Below, in pieces: positions 52,069 to 60,719 of a stretch of DNA of 64,000 nucleotides. The DNA comes from UTCHB3 sp964371075. GTDB lineage: Bacteria > Bacteroidota > Ignavibacteria > Ignavibacteriales > Ignavibacteriaceae. Below the pieces are notes generated by a model. The model did not search any database. It saw nothing but the letters and a program-made list of their open reading frames with translations, and was not told where the DNA came from. The translations under genes were made by a program, and so were the position numbers. The stretch's first letter is position 1. Each line of letters starts with the position of its first letter. Location: NCBI GenBank assembly GCA_964371075.1, contig CAYJKN010000001.1, positions 186,001 to 250,000 on the forward strand. The letters are read 5' to 3'.

Positions 52069-52770
52069 TTAAGGTTTTTTAAGTTTACTTTTAAGATCTT
52101 CGAGTAGTAAATCTCCCTGAAGGCTGTTTTCTTCAAGAGCTTTATCGATCTTGGTGTTAAGACTTTCGTTTAAACCTTCCATTTCAGAGTAAGCCTGTGC
52201 AAGAGTCTCATCGGTTTCAACTTTTTGTTTCATTCTTTCAAGCATTGCAATTGTGCTGTCTGAATCTATTCCGGCGAGTTGTTTATTAACTTTTTTCATA
52301 GATTCGGCAGTTTTTGCTCTTGCTTTTAATGTAACAAGTTCGTTTTCCTGCTGTTGAACTGTTCTTCTTAATTTTTCAACTTGCATTTGCAGTTTACCAA
52401 CAGCATCGTTTTGTCTCTCAAGGTTAAGAGCTGCTTCTGTCGCTTTTTTAGTTGCATCCTCTTTTTGGAGCAATGCTTCTTTAGCCAGTCTTTCAGCTTC
52501 CTGAGGTGCCATCTGACCATTTTCAGCTCTTTGGAGAAGCAGAACAGCCTTCCGTTCCCATTCAAGCGAGCGTTCGGCATATAGATTTTTATCTCTTTCC
52601 ATCTTGATTGCAAGTGCTTTTACTTCAGCAAATGCCTGCATTGCAAGAGAGAGATCCTGTTTTAAATCACGAATGGCCTGTTCGGATAATTTTATCGGAT
52701 CTTCAAGTTTGTCGATAACATTGTGGGCTTCAGCTTGCCCGATTTTAAATAATCTTTTGAAAAAACTCAT
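52069..52770 (-). CDS. pspA: PspA/IM30 (ESCRT-III-like) family protein
   Basis: The 233-residue protein begins with the amphipathic helix M-S-F-F-K-R-L-F-K-I-G and continues as a nearly unbroken coiled coil (L-S-E-Q-A-I-R-D-L-K-Q-D-L, L-E-R-Q-N-D-A-V-G-K-L). PspA/IM30 proteins form coats that protect or remodel the inner membrane. No PspBC or PspF partner is nearby. Instead it sits with a YbjN-like gene, DUF4178, a lipoprotein, DUF350 and membrane SpeE, as in PspA paralogue clusters elsewhere. It starts 12 bases after the YbjN-like gene. Confidence 0.92.
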   Translation of the reverse strand: MSFFKRLFKIGQAEAHNVIDKLEDPIKLSEQAIRDLKQDLSLAMQAFAEVKALAIKMERDKNLYAERSLEWERKAVLLLQRAENGQMAPQEAERLAKEALLQKEDATKKATEAALNLERQNDAVGKLQMQVEKLRRTVQQQENELVTLKARAKTAESMKKVNKQLAGIDSDSTIAMLERMKQKVETDETLAQAYSEMEGLNESLNTKIDKALEENSLQGDLLLEDLKSKLKKP

Positions 52771-52782
52771 TTTGATCTCCTT

Positions 52783-53175
52783 CTATTTACAAATATCAAT
52801 TAAAAAATCGGTATTCTCTGCCATAGCAAAATGTATTGCTGACATCGTGCCTTCAACTTCATTTTCATCGAGGTTTTCTATTTGAAGTGTATCACGGAAT
52901 ATTAAAGTATTTTTATCTTCCTCCAGCACAAAAGCACCATGAACCAGGGTTCTGTTTATTTGGAGTAATCTTTTGTAAACATCTTTATCATCCTTTTTCA
53001 CAATTCCAATATATTGTTCGAAAATCAGAAGCGGGGTTTCGACATCAACTATCAGGTTGGAAATCCCTTTTTCTCCATCATCTACTATAACCATTTCTTC
53101 TTCCGGAATCTCTTTGGAGATGTGATATCCCAGATTGATTAAGTAACTTTTTACCAGTTCGTATTTTGACGACAT
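52783..53175 (-). CDS. YbjN-like (secretion-chaperone fold) protein
   Basis: The 130-residue soluble protein has the layout of YbjN/type III chaperone-like domains: helix, I-V-D-D-G-E-K-G-I-S-N-L-I-V-D strands, a long helix (D-V-Y-K-R-L-L-Q-I-N-R-T), G-A-F-V-L-E-E-D-K-N-T-L-I-F and a final helix. Family members are thought to act in stress responses or as chaperones. It is the first gene of the PspA cluster, with GAGG eight bases before its ATG, and diverges from speD. Confidence 0.72.
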   Translation of the reverse strand: MSSKYELVKSYLINLGYHISKEIPEEEMVIVDDGEKGISNLIVDVETPLLIFEQYIGIVKKDDKDVYKRLLQINRTLVHGAFVLEEDKNTLIFRDTLQIENLDENEVEGTMSAIHFAMAENTDFLIDICK

Positions 53176-53287
53176 ATATTTTCCTCGAATGTTTTAAATT
53201 TGAACGAAATATAACCAAAATTCTGCTAATTTAGAATCTGTTTTTGATTAAATTTTTAATAACCTGACAGACGGCAAGATATCTGCC

Positions 53288-53641
53288 ATGATGAACAAAT
53301 ACTCACTTATATTTGAGATGTGCCATTGTAAAAAGCACAATCTCTACGATAACCGGCTCGTTGAGAAGCTATTCACAAAAATGCTTAAATCATCGGGATT
53401 TACGGTTATTACTACAATGAAACACGATTTTGAACCACAAGGTTTTACTTTCGTCGCAATTCTATCGGAATCCCATGCTCTTGTTCATAGCTATCCAGAG
53501 GAAAACAGACTCTCAATAGATATCTATACTTGTTCTGATCCTGATAAACTCGAAAATTTTATCGAATTGGCAACTCAAGAGTTTGAACCCGGAAAATATT
53601 TCTTTAAAGTGTTGGATAGAAACAGACTTGTTGACGAATAA
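53288..53641 (+). CDS. speD: S-adenosylmethionine decarboxylase proenzyme (SpeD)
   Basis: The 117-residue protein is the short prokaryotic type. The self-cleavage site is seen at L-S-E-S-H, where Ser62 becomes the pyruvoyl group, followed by proton donors His67 (V-H-S-Y-P-E) and Cys82 (I-Y-T-C-S-D). H-D-F-E-P-Q-G-F-T is the usual strand before it. It makes decarboxylated SAM, the aminopropyl donor for SpeE. It is transcribed divergently from the PspA cluster, 112 bases apart. ATG 53288 and 53291 are both possible starts. A near-palindrome (53273-53287) directly precedes the ATG. Confidence 0.9.
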   Translation: MMNKYSLIFEMCHCKKHNLYDNRLVEKLFTKMLKSSGFTVITTMKHDFEPQGFTFVAILSESHALVHSYPEENRLSIDIYTCSDPDKLENFIELATQEFEPGKYFFKVLDRNRLVDE

Positions 53642-54490
53642 TCAATTATATTTTTTGATTATTTCGATTACTTCCCTGTAATAACTGTTCCCGAATAAAT
53701 TCAGATGATTCATGAGATGATACAACTGATAAAGTTGAACCCGCTCTGCACTTCCATACTCAAGAGGAAATTCATTTTTGTAGGCTGAATAAAATTTTTC
53801 ATCAAATCCGCCAAAAAGTAGAGTCATCGCCAAATCTGTTTCCCGGTCGCCGTAATAAACCGCTGGATCAAAAATTACAGCCTCCCCTGTTTTTGAAGCA
53901 AAATAATTTCCCGACCAAAGATCACCATGAAGCATGGATGGAATAACTGCTGTATCATCTATAATTTTGTGAAGATTTGATAACATTTTTTCGAATATTC
54001 TGTTTAACGATGAATCAGTGAACCCGTTTTTTTCCATCAATTTATATTGTGGCATTAATCTGTTTAATATGTAAAATTCATGCCATTTTGTATTTCGTGG
54101 AAGATTTATCTGTAAGGTGTCACCAATAAAGTTATCCTCAGTAAACCCAAAACCCTCATCAGATTTACATCTATGTAATAAAGCAAGACTTCTCCCAAAA
54201 TTCTCATGGAATCCTGCTCTATAACCCCCTTTTTCTATAAACTCAAGGACAACCACATTTTTTTCTCTTCCCAATACTTTTGGAACAGATATAATTCCGT
54301 GCCGGAAAAGTTCAGTTAATCCTCTGACTTCAGCTTCTGCCTTGGCTTCACCGGTGGATCCGGGGTACTCTTTTACAAAATAGCTTTTTCCACTCTCTCC
54401 TTTGTGTATGGTATTGGATGCAATACAACCTCCGGCGGCATCTCTACTATATTGAAGCTTCTCGCCAACCAGTTTGTTTAAATCAATCAT
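53642..54490 (-). CDS. Fructosamine/ketosamine-3-kinase family protein
   Basis: The 282-residue protein has an aminoglycoside-phosphotransferase-like fold. The catalytic loop H-G-D-L-W-S-G-N is at 188-195 and the metal motif F-D-P-A-V-Y-Y-G-D-R-E-T-D at 207-219, exactly as in the fructosamine kinase family. Members phosphorylate sugars attached to protein lysines, leading to their release (deglycation). It follows a low-molecular-weight phosphatase gene by four bases. It converges on speD with adjoining stops. Confidence 0.92.
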   Translation of the reverse strand: MIDLNKLVGEKLQYSRDAAGGCIASNTIHKGESGKSYFVKEYPGSTGEAKAEAEVRGLTELFRHGIISVPKVLGREKNVVVLEFIEKGGYRAGFHENFGRSLALLHRCKSDEGFGFTEDNFIGDTLQINLPRNTKWHEFYILNRLMPQYKLMEKNGFTDSSLNRIFEKMLSNLHKIIDDTAVIPSMLHGDLWSGNYFASKTGEAVIFDPAVYYGDRETDLAMTLLFGGFDEKFYSAYKNEFPLEYGSAERVQLYQLYHLMNHLNLFGNSYYREVIEIIKKYN

Positions 54491-54494
54491 TCGA

Positions 54495-54965
54495 TTATAA
54501 TCTCTCAGTTACATATTTAAACAAATTGTTTGATCCATCCTCTAACAAATCGATAACAAAATGAAATTCTTTGGGTCCGTCATAATATGGATCGGGCACT
54601 TCAGTTGCTTTCATTGAAGTAACAAAATCGGTCATCATTTTGATCTTGTCGCTAAACTCATTATTTCTGTCAAGTCGTTTGATATTTGAATAATTGGATC
54701 TGTCCATTGCAAGAATTAAATCATACTCTACCAGATCTTTATGTGATAGTTGTCGAGCTCTATGAGGTGTAATATCATAACCTCTTTCTTTACAATGTTT
54801 TATCATTCTACTGTCAGCCATTTCGCCAATGTGATAACCTGCCGTCCCGGCTGAATCAATCTCAATATTCTCACTAAGACCATTTTCAGAAACTTTTTTA
54901 CCAAAGATTCCTTCGGCAGCCGGTGATCTGCAAATGTTACCAAGGCACACAAACAATACTTTCAT
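54495..54965 (-). CDS. Low-molecular-weight protein-tyrosine-phosphatase family protein
   Basis: The 156-residue protein has the active-site loop C-L-G-N-I-C-R-S with catalytic Cys7 and Arg13, and the general acid Asp125 in V-P-D-P-Y-Y. These enzymes dephosphorylate tyrosine or, in some cases, protein-ribulosamine-5-phosphate. It comes directly before the fructosamine-kinase gene, which makes a sugar-phosphate or deglycation role worth considering. An AAGGAAG sequence lies upstream of the ATG. Confidence 0.94.
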   Translation of the reverse strand: MKVLFVCLGNICRSPAAEGIFGKKVSENGLSENIEIDSAGTAGYHIGEMADSRMIKHCKERGYDITPHRARQLSHKDLVEYDLILAMDRSNYSNIKRLDRNNEFSDKIKMMTDFVTSMKATEVPDPYYDGPKEFHFVIDLLEDGSNNLFKYVTERL

Positions 54966-55098
54966 CTAAAAGACTTCCTTCTTTCTAAACTTGTAATCTA
55001 CAAATGTAAATTTAGTTTAATTACCTTAAAAGAACATTCTGCGGTATATCACCTGAAATTTTTTCCGTAAATTTGGGTTTATGTAAAAATAATTTTGG

Positions 55099-56502
55099 AT
55101 GAATATGGCATATGATTTTGTAACCGTTAAAGATTTACTCGCCGGTGGCGAACTCTACCAGGATAAAAATCTTAAACTCACAGGCTGGGTAAGAACTTCA
55201 AGAACTTCAAAAAACTTTGGCTTCATCGAATTAAATGATGGTTCCTGTTTTAAGAATTTACAAGTGGTTTTTGAGGATAGTCTCCCAAATTTTGAAGAAA
55301 TTGACAAAGTTTCCATTGGATCCTCTCTCGAGATAAAAGGGACTTGGATTAAATCTTTGGGTGATAAACAACCATTTGAACTTAAAGCTGATGAGATAAA
55401 TATCACCGGTTTCGCTTCTCTTGATAATCCTATTCAAAAAAAGAGACATTCCTTTGAGTTTTTAAGGACAATTTCTCACCTGAGACCAAGAACAAACACA
55501 TATATGGCAACATTCAGGGTTCGATCGATTGTCTCATTTGCCATCCATAAATTTTTTCAGGAGCGTGGGTTTGTTTATGTGCACACACCAATCATAACCA
55601 GTACTGACGCTGAAGGGGCAGGAGAAATGTTTAGAGTCACCACTCTCGATATGAATAATCTGCCAAAAGATGGAACCGGGGCTATAGATTATTCGCAGGA
55701 ATTGTTTGGAAAACCTTCTTTTCTCACAGTTTCGGGACAACTTGCAGTTGAAGCTTTCTGTTTTGCTTTTAGAAATGTATATACTTTTGGTCCAACTTTT
55801 AGAGCAGAAAACTCAAATACTGCCCGTCATGCAAATGAATTTTGGATGATTGAGCCCGAAATTGCTTTCGCTGATCTGGATGATGATATGCGACTTGCTC
55901 AGGATATGATGAAATATATCCTGAATGAGGTGATGACACAGGCTCCCGATGAACTGGACTTCTTCAATAAGTTTGTGGATACTGATCTTCTGTCGAGACT
56001 TGACAATGTCGTAAACTCAGAATTTGCTACAATCACATACACAGAAGCCATAGAGTATCTAAAAAAATCGGGACATCAGTTTGAATACCCCGTGGAGTGG
56101 GGAGAAAATCTTCAGACAGAACATGAGCGATATATAACTGAAGAAATTTTCAAAAAACCTGTTTTTGTGATCGATTATCCAAAAGATATCAAAGCCTTTT
56201 ACATGAAACTTAATTCAGATAATAAAACTGTAAGAGCCATGGATCTGCTTGTTCCCGGTGTTGGTGAAATCATAGGTGGAAGCCAGCGTGAGGAGAATTA
56301 TGATGTCCTCCACCAAAAAATGCTTGCAACCGGGATAATTCCTGAGGATTATGAGTGGTATCAGGATATCAGAAAATTTGGATCATTCCCGCATGCAGGA
56401 TTTGGACTTGGTCTGGAAAGAGCAGTAATGTATCTCACCGGTATGAAAAACATCAGAGATGTAATCCCCTACCCAAGAACGCCAAATAATATATTGTTCT
56501 AA
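55099..56502 (+). CDS. asnS: Asparaginyl-tRNA synthetase
   Basis: The 467-residue class II synthetase has an N-terminal OB-fold anticodon-binding domain (L-T-G-W-V-R-T-S-R, F-I-E-L-N-D-G-S) and catalytic motifs: motif 2 F-R-A-E-N-S-N-T-A-R-H-A-N-E-F-W and motif 3 G-F-G-L-G-L-E-R. The long insertion and G-S-Q-R-E-E-N separate it from aspartyl enzymes. ATG 55105 (M-A-Y-D-F) is an alternative with GGA five bases before. A TAAATTTG box at 55068-55075 may belong to its promoter. Confidence 0.96.
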   Translation: MNMAYDFVTVKDLLAGGELYQDKNLKLTGWVRTSRTSKNFGFIELNDGSCFKNLQVVFEDSLPNFEEIDKVSIGSSLEIKGTWIKSLGDKQPFELKADEINITGFASLDNPIQKKRHSFEFLRTISHLRPRTNTYMATFRVRSIVSFAIHKFFQERGFVYVHTPIITSTDAEGAGEMFRVTTLDMNNLPKDGTGAIDYSQELFGKPSFLTVSGQLAVEAFCFAFRNVYTFGPTFRAENSNTARHANEFWMIEPEIAFADLDDDMRLAQDMMKYILNEVMTQAPDELDFFNKFVDTDLLSRLDNVVNSEFATITYTEAIEYLKKSGHQFEYPVEWGENLQTEHERYITEEIFKKPVFVIDYPKDIKAFYMKLNSDNKTVRAMDLLVPGVGEIIGGSQREENYDVLHQKMLATGIIPEDYEWYQDIRKFGSFPHAGFGLGLERAVMYLTGMKNIRDVIPYPRTPNNILF

Positions 56503-56510
56503 TTTTTTCC

Positions 56511-56548
56511 AGGCTGTTAAATTTATTGATAATTTAACAGCCTTTCTC
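56511..56548 (+). terminator. Terminator of asnS
   Basis: A perfect 13-bp stem, AGGCTGTTAAATT with AATTTAACAGCCT (56511-56543), is followed by TTCTCTTT. Confidence 0.8.
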
Positions 56549-56602
56549 TTTAATTACTTCAAATTTCTTTTTATCTTGCTATAACAATTAACAAAGATTC
56601 TA

Positions 56603-57745
56603 ATGGAAAAAAGCCTCAATCGGATATTCGTAGCTCTCCTCTTTTTTGTTGTTGTGCTCGGTTTTTATCTACTTTATACTTTTTCATCTATCATCATACC
56701 GCTGACATTTGCTTTTATCGCAGCAACGATGTTCCAGCCAATCACAATTTTTCTTCGTAATAAAAAAGTCCCGTTTTATCTGATTATTCCTTCCATATCA
56801 ATTATTACACTTGGGCTTCTCTTTCTCTTTTATCTTATAATGGCATCAACGGTTTCGGAAGTATCAGCTCAAAGTGGCGACCTCTCTGTTGTACTTATTG
56901 CTAAAATTGATGGTTTAATGGAAGGGATTGAACAACTGGTTAATACCCGGTTTCATGCAAAAATTAATATTGAAAAAGAGCTCACCGACCTTCTCTCAGT
57001 CGATTTTCTTTCTTCAACTGCCAGTCGGCTCGTTTCTTCTTTCACTTCGTTTACTAACAGTTTTTTCTGGTTCTCAATCTACTTTGTTGTTTTTCTCTTT
57101 GCTCTACCCAACTATAAAAGATATTTAAGATATGTATCCAGCGGGCAAAACATCGAAGGAGTGACAAGCGCATACCTTACAATTCAAAAATTTATCTATT
57201 CTTATGCAAACATCAAATTGTTCATTAACCTGACAGTGGGTGTCGCAGTTTATATTATTTGTATCCTGTTTGGTGTCAAGTTTGCTTTTTTATGGGGATT
57301 TGTTGCATTTTTACTTCATTTTATCCCCTTTATTGGTGCAATCGTTTCCGTTCTTTTTCCATCATTAATGGCATTGGTTCAATTTGACAATTTGATTGTC
57401 CCGTTAATTGTTTTGTTACTTTTAAGCATAGTGCAAATGGGTATGGGAAATATTGTAGAGCCAATCCTGATGGGAAACAAATTAAGATTAAACACGATAA
57501 CCGCGATGTTTGGACTGGTTTTTTGGGGAAGTTTATGGGGCGTGAGTGGTTTGTTCCTAGGAATCCCGATGTTAGTGATTTTTAAAGTAATGCTCGAGCA
57601 ATTCCCGGAAACTGCAATGCTTGGTAGAATAATGGGTTTCCCCGAGAACAGTGAGGGTGTCAGAATGCGAAGCTGGGACCCAACTACGATAATTTCAAAA
57701 AGATTTAAAAACATCCCTGATTCTGAAACTAAAAAACCGGAATAA
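56603..57745 (+). CDS. AI-2E family transporter (PerM/UPF0118)
   Basis: The 380-residue membrane protein has about eight helices; the order of two N-terminal helices (F-F-V-V-V-L-G-F-Y-L-L-Y, I-I-I-P-L-T-F-A-F-I-A-A), a soluble middle and a C-terminal bundle with F-L-L-H-F-I-P-F-I-G-A-I-V-S is typical. The family was named for a proposed autoinducer-2 exporter, but members transport varied solutes and some act as Na+/H+ antiporters. Substrate unknown. tpx follows 37 bases later. Confidence 0.88.
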   Translation: MEKSLNRIFVALLFFVVVLGFYLLYTFSSIIIPLTFAFIAATMFQPITIFLRNKKVPFYLIIPSISIITLGLLFLFYLIMASTVSEVSAQSGDLSVVLIAKIDGLMEGIEQLVNTRFHAKINIEKELTDLLSVDFLSSTASRLVSSFTSFTNSFFWFSIYFVVFLFALPNYKRYLRYVSSGQNIEGVTSAYLTIQKFIYSYANIKLFINLTVGVAVYIICILFGVKFAFLWGFVAFLLHFIPFIGAIVSVLFPSLMALVQFDNLIVPLIVLLLLSIVQMGMGNIVEPILMGNKLRLNTITAMFGLVFWGSLWGVSGLFLGIPMLVIFKVMLEQFPETAMLGRIMGFPENSEGVRMRSWDPTTIISKRFKNIPDSETKKPE

Positions 57746-57782
57746 AGGTTTACTGAGATATAAACATTCAATTGGAGATTCA

Positions 57783-58283
57783 ATGGCAGAAATTACACTC
57801 AAAGGAAATAAAATCAATACTATCGGCTTTTTACCCGAAGTTGGTACCGAAGCACCTGATTTTAAATTGGTCAATTCAACTCTTGAAGAAACCTCACTGG
57901 CAGAATTTAAAGGCAAAAAGGTTGTCTTAAACATTTTCCCAAGTCTTGACACCGGAATTTGTGCAACCTCAGTAAGAAAATTTAATGCTGAAGCATCAAA
58001 ACTTGATAACACTGCAGTTCTTTGCATTTCGATGGACCTTCCCTTCGCCCACAATAGATTTTGTTCAACCGAAGGGCTTGAGAACGTAAAAACTCTTAGT
58101 GGCTATCGCGATACATCATTTGGTGAAGATTATGGAGTTACAATCGTGGAAGGTGGTTTCACCGGGTTATTCTCAAGATCAGTTGTAGTTCTTGATGAAA
58201 AAGGTAAAGTTGTTTATACCGAGCAAGTTCCTGAAATCGCACAAGAACCAAATTACGAAGCTGCACTCGCTTCATTAAAATAA
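57783..58283 (+). CDS. tpx: Thiol peroxidase (2-Cys atypical peroxiredoxin)
   Basis: The 166-residue protein reduces peroxides using thioredoxin. The peroxidatic Cys60 lies in S-L-D-T-G-I-C-A-T-S-V-R and the resolving Cys94 in R-F-C-S-T-E-G-L, the normal Tpx pair. Asp-Phe-Lys in A-P-D-F-K-L marks the N-terminal strand. A GGAG site precedes the ATG. It ends at a bidirectional terminator. Confidence 0.96.
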   Translation: MAEITLKGNKINTIGFLPEVGTEAPDFKLVNSTLEETSLAEFKGKKVVLNIFPSLDTGICATSVRKFNAEASKLDNTAVLCISMDLPFAHNRFCSTEGLENVKTLSGYRDTSFGEDYGVTIVEGGFTGLFSRSVVVLDEKGKVVYTEQVPEIAQEPNYEAALASLK

Positions 58284-58295
58284 TCCATATATTAC

Positions 58296-58329
58296 AAAAA
58301 AAGGCTGTCCGGTTTGGACAGCCTTTTTT
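58296..58329. terminator. Bidirectional terminator (tpx / beta-helix gene)
   Basis: GGCTGTCC-GGTTT-GGACAGCC (58303-58323) has seven A on the left and six T on the right. It stops tpx transcription and, on the other strand, that of the beta-helix protein gene ending at 58366. Confidence 0.88.
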
Positions 58330-58365
58330 GTTTTAAATCAAGTGACTTAAGTTGTTCAATTTGAA

Positions 58366-60483
58366 CTATTTAAGTATTGTCATCTTTTTAGTGGCGGTAT
58401 ATATACTGTTGTTCGAACCATCTTTAGCAGTGATTCTGAAAATGAAAGTTCCTGAACTCAATTTGTATTTTTGAGCATCTATAACAACAGAGTAGAACCC
58501 CGGTTCAAAACTTCCATTTACAACTTCAGCAATTTTTCCACCTGTAATATCAAACAACTCTATCACGATTCCCGATGCATCGGCAACTGTAAAATCGATT
58601 TTGGTTGATGGATTAAATGGATTTGGATAGTTCTGTGAGATTGAAAAACTTTCAGGTAATCCAACATTTACTTCATTCGCCAGAGCATGATATTCAACAG
58701 TTCCATCAAAATCGATCTGTTTTAATCTGTAGGAGTATCTTCCAGAAGGAAGTTTCTGATCAGTAAATGAATATTCTTTACCTTCTGCAGTTGTACCAAA
58801 GCCTTTTACAAATCCGGCATTTGTCCAGTCAGTTTTGTTTGGACTTCTTTCAACTTCAAAACCGTAATTATTTTTTTCTGATGCAGTTGTCCAAGTTAAA
58901 ACCACATTATTTTCACTTACAGAAGATGTAAACGATGCCAATTCAACAGGAATAAGTGTGGCAGCTTCATCTGCACCTCTGTAGGGAAATGAACCTGATC
59001 TTAGACTAAGATCAATATCTGTCGTGATTCCGGCAATCGGTGTTCCGGCAAGATCAACATCACCATCAGATGGTGAGACCAGGTGAAGATCTGAAGCAGA
59101 AACAAAAGTTACATCTTTGAATATTGTATGGGTTTCATTTGGAGTTGCAGCAGCCTGATATTGAACCAGCTCGTTGTAAACTGTGCCTCCCCAACCGGCG
59201 TGGTAGCTGCTTGCAGTGCCGGTACAATAAGAGACATTATAGTCCATATCAACAGTACCGTTTAATGCACTGATAAAACTTCCGGTGTGTAGTGTTCCGG
59301 CGTTTCCACCGGTTCTTGTGTTTTTGAAAATATTGTTTTTCAGGGTAAAACTCACAGTATCATTGGAAGCTGATTTCACAAAACCGGCTGAAATCACAAC
59401 ACCGGATGTTCCGCCGCTGTGTGTTCCACTCAAATTTACGCTGTTGTAGATAAAATTCAAGGTGTATGGAATGGTCCCGGAGAACTGGGCGCCATAAGCA
59501 GATGAAACATTTGAGGGCCCGTTTGCATCCAAAGCTATAAAATTATTGTAAATATTATAGGTTGCATCCCGTGATCCTGTACATGTGATACCTCTTAGAG
59601 TAGTTGCAGAAGTAGAACTTGAAGTGAGTCCGTATATCTTGTTCCCAATGATATCAAGAACCTGGCCCGGAACAGATGCAATGTTTATCCCGGAAACACC
59701 TGTTGAATTATATCCTTGTGTCTGGTGGATTGTGTTTCTCTCGATAAGGGTCGTTGGACAGGCAGAAAGCAACCAGATACCGGCAAAACTGAAATCAACT
59801 ATTTCATTGTCCCGAATAACCAGATATCGGTTTGGGTTGGCGGCTGTTCCGCTCGATGCAATTCCTGTTCGGCTGCCTTCAATTTTGCAATTGGTTATTT
59901 TATTATATGAATTTCCTTCAGGATTATTGGCAGAGGTTGAAATCAGAACCACCCGCGGACCTGCACTTGCCTGAAGATTGTTTTTTCCATGGATATATCG
60001 TAATTCATTATACGTAGCGCCATTGATAAAATTGAGAGTTGTGGTATTCGCTCCGGAGGTGGTGGTGTTTTCAATGAAGAGATTAATTGTTGATCCTGTT
60101 CCACCGGCTCTGCCGTCAATAGTGATATAATCACCTCCATCAAACAGAATAACAGGAAGACTTGCCTGAAGTGATGAAATGGTGATCAATCCAACACCTA
60201 AAGCAGGGCGAATTGTTATCCTCTTTGAGGAATCAATTCCATCTTTCTGAGTGAGCGTTATTGGAAAAGTCTCACTTGCTCCGTTATAAGTACCGGTAAG
60301 TTCAATTATGTAGCCTTGTGTCATCGGGGTTGTAATTGCCGCATATGCTTCGGTGATTGAAGCATGGCTGCTAATCAGCGTACCGGTGCCACTCAGTAAC
60401 GAGACTGATGACGCTTGTGCAAACAGCGATATCTGAAAGATACCGACGAAAAGGATTACAAATGGTAAAAATATTTTCTTCAT
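58366..60483 (-). CDS. Secreted right-handed beta-helix protein with T9SS sorting domain
   Basis: The 705-residue protein has a signal peptide (P-F-V-I-L-F-V-G-I-F-Q-I-S-L-F-A-Q). Residues about 70-460 carry short repeated strands such as R-Y-L-V-I-R-D-N-E-I-V-D-F and Q-V-L-D-I-I-G-N-K-I-Y-G, typical of parallel beta-helix (PbH1) folds seen in pectate lyases and adhesins. Residues 520-610 are a fibronectin-like linker beginning P-V-E-L-A-S-F, closely related to that of the sialidase-like protein at 36577-38850. The C-terminal T9SS domain has S-Q-N-Y-P-N-P-F-N-P-S-T and ends K-K-M-T-I-L-K. No catalytic residues were recognised. Confidence 0.85.
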   Translation of the reverse strand: MKKIFLPFVILFVGIFQISLFAQASSVSLLSGTGTLISSHASITEAYAAITTPMTQGYIIELTGTYNGASETFPITLTQKDGIDSSKRITIRPALGVGLITISSLQASLPVILFDGGDYITIDGRAGGTGSTINLFIENTTTSGANTTTLNFINGATYNELRYIHGKNNLQASAGPRVVLISTSANNPEGNSYNKITNCKIEGSRTGIASSGTAANPNRYLVIRDNEIVDFSFAGIWLLSACPTTLIERNTIHQTQGYNSTGVSGINIASVPGQVLDIIGNKIYGLTSSSTSATTLRGITCTGSRDATYNIYNNFIALDANGPSNVSSAYGAQFSGTIPYTLNFIYNSVNLSGTHSGGTSGVVISAGFVKSASNDTVSFTLKNNIFKNTRTGGNAGTLHTGSFISALNGTVDMDYNVSYCTGTASSYHAGWGGTVYNELVQYQAAATPNETHTIFKDVTFVSASDLHLVSPSDGDVDLAGTPIAGITTDIDLSLRSGSFPYRGADEAATLIPVELASFTSSVSENNVVLTWTTASEKNNYGFEVERSPNKTDWTNAGFVKGFGTTAEGKEYSFTDQKLPSGRYSYRLKQIDFDGTVEYHALANEVNVGLPESFSISQNYPNPFNPSTKIDFTVADASGIVIELFDITGGKIAEVVNGSFEPGFYSVVIDAQKYKLSSGTFIFRITAKDGSNNSIYTATKKMTILK

Positions 60484-60632
60484 GAGTATTTCCTGTTGAG
60501 TTGATGATGATGACCATTTTAATAGTTAAGAGGTCAAAACCCAATTTAATCATTTTTATCTAAAATCCCTATTCGAAAATGAACTATATCCAAAATTTTT
60601 TGAGAATAATTGATATGTGAAATAAAAATCAC

Positions 60633-60661
60633 TTGACTATGTCAGGAAAATATGTTAATTT
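60633..60661 (+). promoter_or_regulatory. groES promoter
   Basis: TTGACT (60633-60638), a 17-base spacer and TAATTT (60656-60661) form a housekeeping-type promoter that runs into the CIRCE element. Confidence 0.55.
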
Positions 60662-60686
60662 AGCACTCGCAATTTATGAGTGCTAA
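60660..60686 (+). promoter_or_regulatory. CIRCE operator (HrcA binding site)
   Basis: TTAGCACTC-N9-GAGTGCTAA is a perfect match to the CIRCE consensus. HrcA repressor binds it, and heat or other protein stress relieves repression of the chaperonin operon. It lies 33 bases before groES. No hrcA gene is in the window. Confidence 0.96.
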
Positions 60687-60719
60687 TAACAATCAATATT
60701 CCAAAATAATGGAGGACAC

